A stretch of 39,278 nt of DNA from CAIKZD01 sp041675165. GTDB lineage: Bacteria > Patescibacteriota > Minisyncoccia > Moranbacterales > UBA2206. The notes under the pieces are model-generated. The model was not told where the DNA came from, did no database searches, and saw only the letters and a program-made list of their open reading frames with translations. The translations under genes and the position numbers were made by a program. Position 1 is the stretch's first letter. Every line of letters begins with the position of its first letter. Positions 27,664-35,892 of the stretch are shown in pieces. Where the stretch lies: the NCBI GenBank assembly GCA_041675165.1, contig JBAYUI010000009.1, positions 1 through 39,278 on the forward strand. The letters are read 5' to 3'.

Positions 27664-28813
27664 GCAATTCCGTCTTAGGATTATGCTTCTTCGCCAAAGT
27701 ATCGATATACACCTTTTCAATCTGGGAAACGATCGTATCCCAGCTATATTCTTTCCGCGCTTTTTGCATCGCGGCCTCTCCCATCGTTCTGGCAATTACG
27801 GGATTATTGATGAGAAAAACCATCTTTTCTTCCAGATCCCGCGCGTCACCGGATTTGAAAAAGACAGCCGTTTCATCATTGAGCGGTTCCATATTTTCTT
27901 TGATATCGCTGGAAAGAATGGCTTTGCTGTGTCCCATCGCCTCCAAAAGCGCCATTGACAGACCTTCCGACTCGCTCGGCTGAACAAATAGATAGCTATG
28001 GGCGAATAATTGATCCAATTCTTCTCCGCTCCGGCTGCCGGTGAAAATGATATTTTCTCGGCCACGCGCTGTATCTTTCAATTCTTTAACGTAATCATCC
28101 GTGTGGAATCCATCTCCCACAATGACCAGTTTTTTTCCGCGCGTCAGATGCTTATCCTCCAAATTCTTGAATGCTTCGATCAAATAATGCACGCCTTTGT
28201 GGCGAATCAAGCGGCCAATGCAAACGATATAGCCCCCTTTTTGCAGATTCCATTTTTGCAGATAATCGGTTTTTTCCACTTGTTTTATCTCAGTTCCGTT
28301 CGGAATCAGAACGGTTTCCCGATGATATTTTTCAGCAGCATATTTTTTGAGGATGCTTGACACTACGATCGTGACATTCGGAACTTTGCACGTCAGAAAT
28401 TCAGAAAATCTGAGATATCCCTTGGCGAACCAGCCCCATTTCTTGTGGGCATAATCTTGGCATTGGAAGATTGAAATAAGAGCCGCTTTAGGTTTGAAGA
28501 TCCTGATCAAGAAACTGAGTGAAGTCGGTCCGATCGAATGATAATGGATCACATCATAATCTTGGAATATGGCGTGCATCGTCGCAAAAAAAGTGTGGCT
28601 GATAGCATCCAAATTTTTCGTATTGAAACTGGGCAGACTGATGAGCTTCGTTCCCCGATATTCTTTCAGCTTTGGATCAGTATAATTTTTTCTCGTATAG
28701 ACAAAAACGTCATGGCCTTTTTTCGCCATTCTCACTGCCACTTCTTCGGTATATCTTTCCACTCCGCCGAATTTGGCCGGTATTCCTTTTTGTCCTATAA
28801 AGGCTATTTTCAT
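27647..28813 (-). CDS. GT4-family glycosyltransferase (GT-B)
   Basis: A 388-aa retaining transferase. The N-terminal domain begins MKIAFIGQKGIPAKFGGVERY, the glycine-rich acceptor loop typical of GT4 enzymes. The C-terminal domain has CIGRLIRHKGVHYLIEAF and the E-x7-E motif in SESEGLSMALLEAMG for the nucleotide-sugar donor. The first 20 residues resemble rhamnosyltransferase-type GT4 proteins, but sugar specificity cannot be read from sequence. It adds a sugar to a lipid-linked glycan on the inner face of the membrane. It lies 65 nt after the second GT4 gene and overlaps the Wzz-like gene. Confidence 0.9.
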   Translation of the reverse strand: MKIAFIGQKGIPAKFGGVERYTEEVAVRMAKKGHDVFVYTRKNYTDPKLKEYRGTKLISLPSFNTKNLDAISHTFFATMHAIFQDYDVIHYHSIGPTSLSFLIRIFKPKAALISIFQCQDYAHKKWGWFAKGYLRFSEFLTCKVPNVTIVVSSILKKYAAEKYHRETVLIPNGTEIKQVEKTDYLQKWNLQKGGYIVCIGRLIRHKGVHYLIEAFKNLEDKHLTRGKKLVIVGDGFHTDDYVKELKDTARGRENIIFTGSRSGEELDQLFAHSYLFVQPSESEGLSMALLEAMGHSKAILSSDIKENMEPLNDETAVFFKSGDARDLEEKMVFLINNPVIARTMGEAAMQKARKEYSWDTIVSQIEKVYIDTLAKKHNPKTELHEENI

Positions 28814-28878
28814 AGTTTTTTTCCTTGATTTTCCCTACTGTTTTCAACAGGAAAGACTAACATTAAATCAAAAATAAG

Positions 28879-30111
28879 TCAAGCCCGTTTCGATTTCCGG
28901 CTGCTATCAGAAAATATATCCATGATATTCAGATAATATTGCCGGCGGTCGAATCTTTCGGCTTTCTTAAGGGCGTTACGCGAAAACAAGATTCGGAGGC
29001 CTTCATCCTCGGATAATTTTTCTATTTTCTCCCTTATCTCATCAGTGTTTCGACAAAGATAACCGTCCTTGCCATCTTCTATAATTTCTCCATAGGCACC
29101 GCTATCGAAACCGATAAAAGGTTTGGCCTGACTGGCCGCTTCCAAAGCAACCAATCCGAATGTTTCGGGCAAGCGGGAAAAAGATACCACAAAAAGAGAA
29201 TTTTTTATATATCGCATAATTCCCTTATGCGACAGGAAGCCGATATACTTGATATTTTCCGTTTCTTCCAAAATAAAATTCTCGTCTTTTTTTCCAGCCA
29301 GATAAAGTGTGATATTTTCCAGTTTTTTGAACGTGCCGATCAACTCGCCAACTCCCTTGTCCGCGGAGATTCTGCCGGCATAAAATACATATCTTTCTTT
29401 GTTGGCATTCTTATCGCATCCATCAGAAAGTTCCATCGTGTGAAAATGAGGAAGGACAATTATTTTGTTTTCCGCCAAGCCGTTTTGCACCAAAATATTT
29501 TTAGTGAAAATACTAGGAGAAATATATAGGTCGATATTCTTATCGTAAATATCCAAATATTTGTGAAAATTGAATCTCAAAATTGCTATCAAGCTTTTCA
29601 CATAAGAATCCTTGAAGCATTTATTCGTGACAAAACTCAACCAGCCACCCTTTTTGATTTCTTCCCAATTTTTCCCGTTACATTCCATCAGATAATCCGG
29701 GCAGATAAGAGCATAATCATGCACGGTCATAACGATGGGAAGGCCGCGTTTTTTGATTTCCGACAAAATGGACGGCGAAATTTGATGATAGATATTGTGG
29801 ATATGCACGATATCCGGCTGAAAATCATCTAACAATTTTCCGATTTTTCTTCTGGCTTCCCAAGAATAGAACATCCGGAAAGCGCCTTTGATTTTTTGCC
29901 AAAGAGTGGAATCGTTGTGATTGTATCCGACATAGCTCAAGAAATATTTTTTCCAAGGAGAAAATTCATTTCTGGAATGATCCATGGCAAAAACCGCCAC
30001 ATCATTCCCCTTGGCACGCAGCAATTTCACCAGATCCAAAAAATGCTTATCAGCCCCGGCGTTGGCAAAATTAAATTTATTGATTTCTAAAATTTTCATA
30101 TTTTTATTCAT
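28879..30111 (-). CDS. GT4-family glycosyltransferase (GT-B)
   Basis: A 410-aa transferase. MKILEINKFNFANAGADKHF is the N-terminal loop; DIVHIHNIYHQISPSIL and PIVMTVHDYALICPDYL are the acceptor-domain strands, and FYAGRISADKGVGELI plus SRLPETFGLVALEAASQ the donor domain with E-x7-E. The start at 30111 overlaps the ligase stop by 8 nt; ATG 30099, four codons in, is an equally good start. Neither has an SD. It shares the polysaccharide operon with the ligase and the next GT4 enzyme. Sugar unknown. Confidence 0.88.
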   Translation of the reverse strand: MNKNMKILEINKFNFANAGADKHFLDLVKLLRAKGNDVAVFAMDHSRNEFSPWKKYFLSYVGYNHNDSTLWQKIKGAFRMFYSWEARRKIGKLLDDFQPDIVHIHNIYHQISPSILSEIKKRGLPIVMTVHDYALICPDYLMECNGKNWEEIKKGGWLSFVTNKCFKDSYVKSLIAILRFNFHKYLDIYDKNIDLYISPSIFTKNILVQNGLAENKIIVLPHFHTMELSDGCDKNANKERYVFYAGRISADKGVGELIGTFKKLENITLYLAGKKDENFILEETENIKYIGFLSHKGIMRYIKNSLFVVSFSRLPETFGLVALEAASQAKPFIGFDSGAYGEIIEDGKDGYLCRNTDEIREKIEKLSEDEGLRILFSRNALKKAERFDRRQYYLNIMDIFSDSSRKSKRA

Positions 30112-31555
30112 ATCTGCCGAGAGTGATATTTCTCGACAACCCCAGACTCATCCAGAAAAAAATCGCCAATAGATTTGTTTCGAGATATGGTTGGAAGAAG
30201 AGCGCTACCAAATAAGTCACGAGTACGCCTAGGATGGCTAGTGCATAAAATCGATCCTTGTTCTTTGCTAATGCACCCTGTAGATTCCGCATATTCTTAT
30301 AGATAAAAACTATTAACATTCCGAACCCCAAAAGACCCAATTGAATCATAACGGCCAGGTAGGAATTGTGGATATTGCGCACTTCTATGAAATCTCGATA
30401 CGAACGGGTTTCGACATAAACCATTTTTCCCGTGCCAATGCCCAAAAGCGGATCGTTCTTGAAATCATGGTACGCGGCGCTCCAGACCAATTCTCGCCAA
30501 GCAAAACTTTCATCCGAGCTGGCGCGCGCGATAGAGCTGCCTCTTTCCGCCAGCGCGCTGACCACGTCTTGTGAAAAATCGGCTGGCTTTGAATGTGGAG
30601 TTATGGCGGTCAAGTAGAAAAGGAGCAACATAGCACCGGCAAAAATCAAGGAAAAACGCCCGAGCGATTTTCGGAGGATGGTTTTTTCTTCCCTCGGGAT
30701 GAAAAAATAAATTGCAAAAATAGCCAAGATGACGCCGATCCACAAATGTCGCATCATTGTCCCGGCAATGCCAACTATCCAGATCAATGCGATCAGAGAC
30801 AGATAATTTTTCCCGATCTGTTCTTTTTTTGTAATCAGGAAGGCGATCAAGGCAACGAACGATAGAGACAGATATAGTCCATGAGTAAAAGCCAAGATGC
30901 GCACGCCTGAGGTCGAAAGCGGCGTGAATTCGGTCCAAAGTCCGTTGCCATTGGCAATGCCAAAAATTATGAACCCGATCACCCCCAGCGCTCCCGCTGA
31001 GAAAAAATGGAAGAGTCTTCGGGCATCCTCACGCTTCCGCACGAGCCAGAAAGTCAGAAAATATAGCAAACTGTAAAATCCATAATTCTTGAGTGAAGAA
31101 AAGGCCAAATAAACGCTTGATTTGATCACAAAGACACTAAATAAAAAATATACAACATTGAGCAGGATAAAACCAAGCAGCACCTGATCATTTCCGGATA
31201 CTTTGAATTTTTGGCGTTCAGTTTTTCCGACGCGCAAAAATTCGAAAAGCAGACCGAGAAACATTGCCAAGATGATCACATCAAGCGGATAGAATTTATA
31301 TTCGACTTTCCCGATATAGATCGCGGAGAGCGTGAAGAATCTTTCAAAGATTATGGTCAGAAAAACACTGGCATACAGTCCCGCTCTCGGATAGAAAACT
31401 GATAGGAAAAAAGCCACACTCATCGCCAGAAGATAGATCGGCAGATTGAAACCGATGAAAAAATTGGACATGATAAAGGCCGCCACAGCGGCTATGATGA
31501 AAATCGCGCTGACGGTTTCAATATGAAAACTGAATCTGGGCTTATTCTTAGGCAT
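30104..31555 (-). CDS. O-antigen ligase/polymerase-family (Wzy/WaaL) integral membrane protein
   Basis: A 483-aa protein with about ten to twelve membrane helices. The large outer loop has the Wzy_C signature: SFAWRELVWSAAYHDFKNDP, LLGIGTGKMV, and RNIHNSYLAVMIQLGLLGFG with the conserved His. Such enzymes either ligate a finished glycan to a carrier or polymerise repeat units. With a Wzz-like partner in the operon a polymerase is plausible. It is the first gene of the operon and starts after a promoter and a copy of a dispersed repeat. No flippase (Wzx) gene is in the window. Confidence 0.88.
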   Translation of the reverse strand: MPKNKPRFSFHIETVSAIFIIAAVAAFIMSNFFIGFNLPIYLLAMSVAFFLSVFYPRAGLYASVFLTIIFERFFTLSAIYIGKVEYKFYPLDVIILAMFLGLLFEFLRVGKTERQKFKVSGNDQVLLGFILLNVVYFLFSVFVIKSSVYLAFSSLKNYGFYSLLYFLTFWLVRKREDARRLFHFFSAGALGVIGFIIFGIANGNGLWTEFTPLSTSGVRILAFTHGLYLSLSFVALIAFLITKKEQIGKNYLSLIALIWIVGIAGTMMRHLWIGVILAIFAIYFFIPREEKTILRKSLGRFSLIFAGAMLLLFYLTAITPHSKPADFSQDVVSALAERGSSIARASSDESFAWRELVWSAAYHDFKNDPLLGIGTGKMVYVETRSYRDFIEVRNIHNSYLAVMIQLGLLGFGMLIVFIYKNMRNLQGALAKNKDRFYALAILGVLVTYLVALFFQPYLETNLLAIFFWMSLGLSRNITLGRYE

Positions 31556-31565
31556 AATTTTACGA

Positions 31566-31597
31566 TTGTCATTCCCGTGGAGACGGGAATCTAGTCC
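31566..31597. repeat. Dispersed repeat, GTCATTCCCG / GGGAATCTAGT type (copy 4)
   Basis: TTGTCATTCCCGTGGAGA then CGGGAATCTAGTCC, in the leader of the polysaccharide operon. Confidence 0.75.
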
Positions 31598-31611
31598 ATA
31601 ATTAACTTTAA

Positions 31612-31640
31612 ATTATAGCACAATCCGGAAAAAAAAGCAA
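31612..31640 (-). promoter_or_regulatory. Promoter of the polysaccharide operon
   Basis: Minus-strand TTGCTT (31635-31640), 17-bp spacer, TATAAT (31612-31617) with an extended-10 TG. The -35 overlaps the T-run and one arm end of the upstream gene's terminator. The leader of about 50 nt contains a dispersed repeat. Confidence 0.6.
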
Positions 31641-31670
31641 GCCCCGAAACTCATTAGAGTTAAGGGGCTT
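31629..31670 (-). terminator. Intrinsic terminator of the small secreted-protein gene
   Basis: On the minus strand AAGCCCC (31670-31664) pairs with GGGGCTT (31645-31639), with an inner AACTC/GAGTT pairing, then GC and eight T. Confidence 0.85.
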
Positions 31671-31713
31671 GGTGCCACAATGTTTTGTGGACTTGGGACG
31701 TGCGATGGGGAAT

Positions 31714-32106
31714 CTACTTCCTGTTGACGTCGGCATCCTTGAAGCCATACTTCCATCCTTCCGGATGATAGATGGCCTGCAGGTCACCACCAGGTTTGGT
31801 CGTCGGCGTAACCAGCTGCCAGGGCTGCGTTGCGTCAGAATCTTCCCAGATGAAGCTGCACGAATCACAGGTCTTCAGGGTAAGGCTTTGCACCGGTCCG
31901 AGATATTTGGCCTTGGTCCGATTGCAATCGTTCCAAACCACGACATTCAATAACTTTCCGACCGGCAGCTTTGGAATTGTCACTTCCCGAGTAGCCTCGT
32001 TCCCCATGGGTTCAATTCCGGCATGTTTGGGCGGCGGAGCGGCCCAAATAGAATTGACCAATAAGAATGCTGCCAAAAAACATACTGCCATCATTGTCTT
32101 TCTCAT
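31714..32106 (-). CDS. Small secreted protein of unknown function
   Basis: A 130-aa protein with a clear signal peptide (MRKTMMAVCFLAAFLLVNSI, cut after WAA) and a mature part with C61, C80 and C83. It has a strong SD (AAGGAGG, 8 nt before the ATG), its own promoter and its own terminator. The beta-type stretches REVTIPKLPVGKLLNVVVW and VQSLTLKTCDSCSFIW suggest a small all-beta domain. It follows the LysM cluster but is separated from it by a terminator. No family recognised. Confidence 0.8.
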   Translation of the reverse strand: MRKTMMAVCFLAAFLLVNSIWAAPPPKHAGIEPMGNEATREVTIPKLPVGKLLNVVVWNDCNRTKAKYLGPVQSLTLKTCDSCSFIWEDSDATQPWQLVTPTTKPGGDLQAIYHPEGWKYGFKDADVNRK

Positions 32107-32227
32107 AATTTCCTCCTTGGAACTTTATGATTGTTTGTTTTGCAACTTCTCCCTCTAAAATAAATAGAACTGCTTTTCCCACAACGCCCGTTGCGAGAAA
32201 ATTCATCCTCTCTATTTTTAATACTAC

Positions 32228-32256
32228 AGCCTAGCATACTTCTTTATTTTTGTAAA
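32228..32256 (-). promoter_or_regulatory. Promoter of the small secreted-protein gene
   Basis: Minus-strand TTTACA (32251-32256), 17-bp spacer, TAGGCT (32228-32233) preceded by TG-C. Confidence 0.5.
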
Positions 32257-32261
32257 GGGCT

Positions 32262-32307
32262 AAAAATTAGGAATATCTGGAGCTTCTCGGTTGAGAAGCT
32301 CCAGATA
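32262..32307 (-). terminator. Terminator of the LysM/lipoprotein cluster
   Basis: Perfect 15-bp stem (32274-32288 with 32293-32307) around a 4-nt loop; on the minus strand TTCC and a T-rich tract follow. Confidence 0.75.
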
Positions 32308-32440
32308 CGATATTTAATCGTTTGTAGTTTTTATTTATCAGAAGTCTTTCAACTCCTATTCCCTGAGCCCTTTAAAGAATTTCCTACTCAGATAGACAAA
32401 AAACTAAAACGAATAATTCATTGAATTGCTATACTGCAAA

Positions 32441-33952
32441 TCAATATTGCAGCAACTCGTGATCAGCCGGCTGCACTTCTTCCGACCGACTCTTAGAATA
32501 CTGTTCTCGAATTATATGCTTCAATTCGATTCGGACAAACGGACCATAGGCATATCCACCAGCCGCACCCTTAACTGCGGAGGCCAGTGTATAATCGAAG
32601 CTCGGTCCGAAAATCAACCAATCATTGTATCGCATTTCAATGTTAGCATTTGCGATCCACTGACTGTCTTGTTCTGAATAACCGATCTGGGCCCCAAAAC
32701 GGCTAGCCCAAGTTTCATTCCAGTCTTTGTGCAGCTTGAAACCGACATTGATGCCCGTCCGAGAAGAGGCTTTGTCTCCGCTCCAAGTTGAACTAAAGCT
32801 TTCAGAAACGTCCACCCACCCTTCAGCATACAACACCAACATCAAGTCAGGTGCAAACTGTCGCAGATATTCAGCATACTCCCCCAGCAAAATGTGATCT
32901 TCATCCTTTTTGTATCCGGACGAAGAATTCGCACCATGCAAATGTTCCCAAAGTGCGCGGAACATTATCTGCACTTGCTGCGGATAACCTGCTGCTGTTT
33001 TTCCGGTCCACATAAAACCGACTTGCGGACCAATACCTGCATTGTTCCATTCATAGTTCGCGGATGTTTCACCCGAGTCACCTCGGGCAAACACTCCGAC
33101 TACGGGAATAAGGGTGCCACCAGCCAAATCTTTTTCATACTTGTGCAAAAAGAGTTTGTATTGGAGGAACCACCAAGCCCCATCAGCCGAATCATCTTGA
33201 TTCCGCCAGAGACCGCCACCCGCATCCAACTCATGTTCATAAGCCACTCGAGTTTCTTCATCCTTGAAGATCGGCGGGGGTTCAGGTTCAGCAGTCGGAG
33301 GTGCGGTAACAATCGGCGTCGGAGTTTTTTCTTCCCAACCGCCCCAATTATTACATTTCTGTACATGCAGCACATGATAACCATCCGTGCCATAATCTTT
33401 GGCTGAATAGACAACGGTCAGATCCCAATCGGTAGAAAAATTCTCACGAATTTCATTCTTGCCGAAAGTCATCCAGTCAAAATGCTGCTTAGTGCCAATT
33501 CCGCCTTCATACCATGCAAACTTGCCTTGTTTGATATTGTCCTTAACTTTGACTTTGATATCAGCAGGTAAATTTGAATGATCTATGGCCCATTCAGCGG
33601 TTCCCTTGTAGGGATTACCACCGACTTTTCGCCAGACGAAATTAGAATTGACTGCCTTATGAACGTCTTTCCGTTCAGCTTTTAGCGCAACCTTCTTCTT
33701 ACTCGGTTCGCGAACAACACGCTGGGTGCTGTTCGTTTCCGGGATCAATAATACATCACCCGGATTGATTTTTGTCGACTGCAACTTATGCCCCTTGGCA
33801 TCTTGAATCTTCTGCCAAGGAACTCCAAATTTCTTACCGATTCTCCAAAGACTTTCACCTTTGGTGACCGGATGGCGGATCTGATCAGCCCAAGCGCTTG
33901 AAGCGCCCAAGACCAATAGAAGCGCCAAAAACATACAAGGAAACCGTTTCAT
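32441..33952 (-). CDS. Secreted LysM protein with C-terminal beta-barrel-like region
   Basis: A 503-aa exported protein. Signal peptide 1-22 (MKRFPCMFLALLLVLGASSA, then WA). LysM 26-71 (KGESLWRIGKKFGVPWQKIQ... INPGDVLLIP) should bind peptidoglycan. A middle region (104-205) with many aromatic residues is followed by a Pro/Thr linker (210-227). The remaining 250 residues alternate polar and aromatic/hydrophobic positions in strand-length runs (GINVGFKLHKDWNETWASRF, AQIGYSEQDSQWIANANIEM), like an outer-membrane barrel or a surface beta sandwich. A barrel would be surprising in a single-membrane candidate-phyla cell. Strong SD (AAGGAGG), and 3 nt after the lipoprotein gene. Confidence 0.75.
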   Translation of the reverse strand: MKRFPCMFLALLLVLGASSAWADQIRHPVTKGESLWRIGKKFGVPWQKIQDAKGHKLQSTKINPGDVLLIPETNSTQRVVREPSKKKVALKAERKDVHKAVNSNFVWRKVGGNPYKGTAEWAIDHSNLPADIKVKVKDNIKQGKFAWYEGGIGTKQHFDWMTFGKNEIRENFSTDWDLTVVYSAKDYGTDGYHVLHVQKCNNWGGWEEKTPTPIVTAPPTAEPEPPPIFKDEETRVAYEHELDAGGGLWRNQDDSADGAWWFLQYKLFLHKYEKDLAGGTLIPVVGVFARGDSGETSANYEWNNAGIGPQVGFMWTGKTAAGYPQQVQIMFRALWEHLHGANSSSGYKKDEDHILLGEYAEYLRQFAPDLMLVLYAEGWVDVSESFSSTWSGDKASSRTGINVGFKLHKDWNETWASRFGAQIGYSEQDSQWIANANIEMRYNDWLIFGPSFDYTLASAVKGAAGGYAYGPFVRIELKHIIREQYSKSRSEEVQPADHELLQY

Positions 33953-33955
33953 GGT

Positions 33956-34939
33956 TTACCTCCTTGACGCCGCAATCGGCGCCTCTAATTTTTGCAATGC
34001 TTGCGCATTCAGCTTGTTTCTCTTCTGAACTTCTTTTTGAGCGAAGGACAAAAGATACTCCATGGTGAATGACACATCTCTCAGTGACAACACTTCCGAC
34101 TTGTAATCAACGCCGTGTGAAGGCGCAGATGTTGCGCGAATCATATCCATCGCCAGGCTGGCTGCATTGGATATGGCAAATCCAGTCACCTCAGGAACTG
34201 GGTTGACACTGAATGTTCCAGTGCCTACGAGCTTTTGGAAATAAGAATCTTGCGGATTGATTGCCCGAATATCCCCTACTTCCTTAAACCCGTACGGGGA
34301 CAGCAGATAGCCTTCGGGGTATTGGATCTGATTATATCCCTTTATCACCCATTGGAATCCCTCAATCCGCGTAAGCGAACTCAGATTGAAAACTTTTCCA
34401 TTTTCATCTTTGTTCACCTCCAGGATTTTTTTTCGCCGATACGCTGCGTCGTCACTCATGAATTTTCCTCGCTCCACCGCCAGTTCTTTGCCTAATGGAC
34501 TATAGATGTAATCCACAGCCGAAGACAGAATGACTGTTGCACCGGAAGAAACTTGGCCGTCAATGATGTTATTGCCGTAATAATATCCCGAGAGATGCAT
34601 TCCGGAAAACATAATCTGGCCTCGTCTTTCAGAGCCATCATCCAAAATCGTCCACGTATTCCATCGCAGGCGCCCAGGGAAATATTCCCCGAACAGACGT
34701 AATGGAAAATTCATCAGATAATCTGAGATGTTCCCTTTGCAAATGTCAGGTGTCGGCTCAAGCCCTAAGGCCTGATGCCGCTCGATCTGTACATTAATTT
34801 TTTCCACCTTCGCTTCTGTCGCGTTAGGCGTCATTCCAGAATTGACATTTTGCATTGTCGACTCTGTTCCGCATCCGGACAATCCGAATGCAAGAATAAA
34901 AAAGCATATGACTGAAAAAAGCTTAGTTGCATTTTTCAT
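33956..34939 (-). CDS. Putative lipoprotein of unknown function
   Basis: A 327-aa protein. The ATG at 34939 is chosen for its GGGAGG site and typical signal (MKNATKLFSVICFFILAFGL); the lipobox is LSGC with C23 as the lipidated residue. The mature part is rich in aromatic residues (SGYYYGNNIIDG, EGFQWVIKGYNQIQYPEGYL) and ends in a Lys/Gln helix. It shares 17 nt with the end of the LysM-membrane gene and abuts the LysM-barrel gene, so the three should be made together. No homologous family recognised. In a monoderm it would sit on the outer face of the membrane. Confidence 0.75.
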   Translation of the reverse strand: MKNATKLFSVICFFILAFGLSGCGTESTMQNVNSGMTPNATEAKVEKINVQIERHQALGLEPTPDICKGNISDYLMNFPLRLFGEYFPGRLRWNTWTILDDGSERRGQIMFSGMHLSGYYYGNNIIDGQVSSGATVILSSAVDYIYSPLGKELAVERGKFMSDDAAYRRKKILEVNKDENGKVFNLSSLTRIEGFQWVIKGYNQIQYPEGYLLSPYGFKEVGDIRAINPQDSYFQKLVGTGTFSVNPVPEVTGFAISNAASLAMDMIRATSAPSHGVDYKSEVLSLRDVSFTMEYLLSFAQKEVQKRNKLNAQALQKLEAPIAASRR

Positions 34940-35750
34940 AATCGCCTCCCTCATCTCCTGTTCGGAAAAATTCCGACTCACATTCATGATAATCTTCTTT
35001 TCCTATCCCATCGATAAGCCTCTTGATTTCTTCATCAAGAAAAACTTCTCGATCGATAGTCCTGAAAAGATTCCTTGCTTCCTTGGCCTCCTCTTTCGAG
35101 AGTAACCATACATCCGTGGCCTTGGCACTTTTCTCGTACCAGATTAAATAGAGCATCCATACAAGGATGCAGCTGCCGACGGCAAAAAGGATACTTGATC
35201 CGAGCGGAGGTTTTGAGATATAAATACCTCGCGACTCTCTTTTTTCAAACGCTTCTTCCATTTTGGAAAGAATCGTCTGAGCCTCTTCCTTTTCCTGCAA
35301 AGACGCCTGAAGCACCGCTTCAAGATCAGAAATGATCTTATGCATCCGAGTTGCCTCCTGCTTCAGCTCGGCATTTTCCCTTTCGAGGTCCGCAATTTTC
35401 TTTTCGGACTCGGCCTTTCCCGCTTCCATCTCTTTCGAGACAGTCGCCTCAGGCAACGGATGGGCTTTCTCCACTATCACCTCCAGAACAGTTCTGGTGG
35501 CCAATTTCCGCGGAGCAAGGATGCCATTGGGTTGCATGATTTTTTTGGCAACACTATTAGGATTAATTTTTTCTTCCGGAAATAATTTCCGGAAAATGCC
35601 CCAACAAGTATCGCCTTTTTCGACCCTGTATACTTTCTTTTTTTCACCTGTAGACAAATCGTGGAACTCACCTATAATTTTGGCCTCGGCAAAACTTGCC
35701 GTGGCCAAAATCGCCATTGCCGTTAGTAATGCCAAAACCATTGTCTTCAT
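34923..35750 (-). CDS. Exported LysM-like, coiled-coil protein with one C-terminal membrane helix
   Basis: A 275-aa protein. The ATG at 35750 has a GGGGAG site. Signal peptide 1-22 (MKTMVLALLTAMAILATASF, then AEA). A LysM-like stretch (about 38-90: KVYRVEKGDTCWGIFRKLFP through LEVI) carries an extra Cys. Coiled coil about 103-170 (KKIADLERENAELKQEATRM). A transmembrane helix near 187-207 (LFAVGSCILVWMLYLIWY) and a charged cytoplasmic tail. It may connect the wall to the inside of the cell. First gene of the three-gene cluster. Confidence 0.75.
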   Translation of the reverse strand: MKTMVLALLTAMAILATASFAEAKIIGEFHDLSTGEKKKVYRVEKGDTCWGIFRKLFPEEKINPNSVAKKIMQPNGILAPRKLATRTVLEVIVEKAHPLPEATVSKEMEAGKAESEKKIADLERENAELKQEATRMHKIISDLEAVLQASLQEKEEAQTILSKMEEAFEKRESRGIYISKPPLGSSILFAVGSCILVWMLYLIWYEKSAKATDVWLLSKEEAKEARNLFRTIDREVFLDEEIKRLIDGIGKEDYHECESEFFRTGDEGGDYEKCN

Positions 35751-35892
35751 TTTGCTCCCCCGTCTGTATTTTTTTCCGCGCGAAACCATTTCGCACGAAT
35801 TTTTCCATATATTCAGTTGTCAAAGTGCTGTCCGTTAACAACCTTGCGCCAATCCCTTTTCGCAAGAAACGGAATTGGACGTAAAGCGATTT

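Larger units (their letters stand above)
32107..32440. other. Intergenic region with a promoter and a terminator
   Basis: About 330 bases without a gene. From right to left on the minus strand: 134 nt of A/T-rich sequence, the terminator of the LysM cluster (32262-32307), the promoter of the small secreted gene (32228-32256), and its leader with a CAACG/CGTTG hairpin near 32180. A possible leader ORF (32012-32206) overlaps the gene start and is not believed. Confidence 0.6.

Noticed and set aside
32012..32206. Leader ORF of 64 codons before the small secreted gene
   Set aside because: It overlaps the gene in another frame, its SD-like AGAGAGG is too close to its ATG, and it has no family-like sequence.
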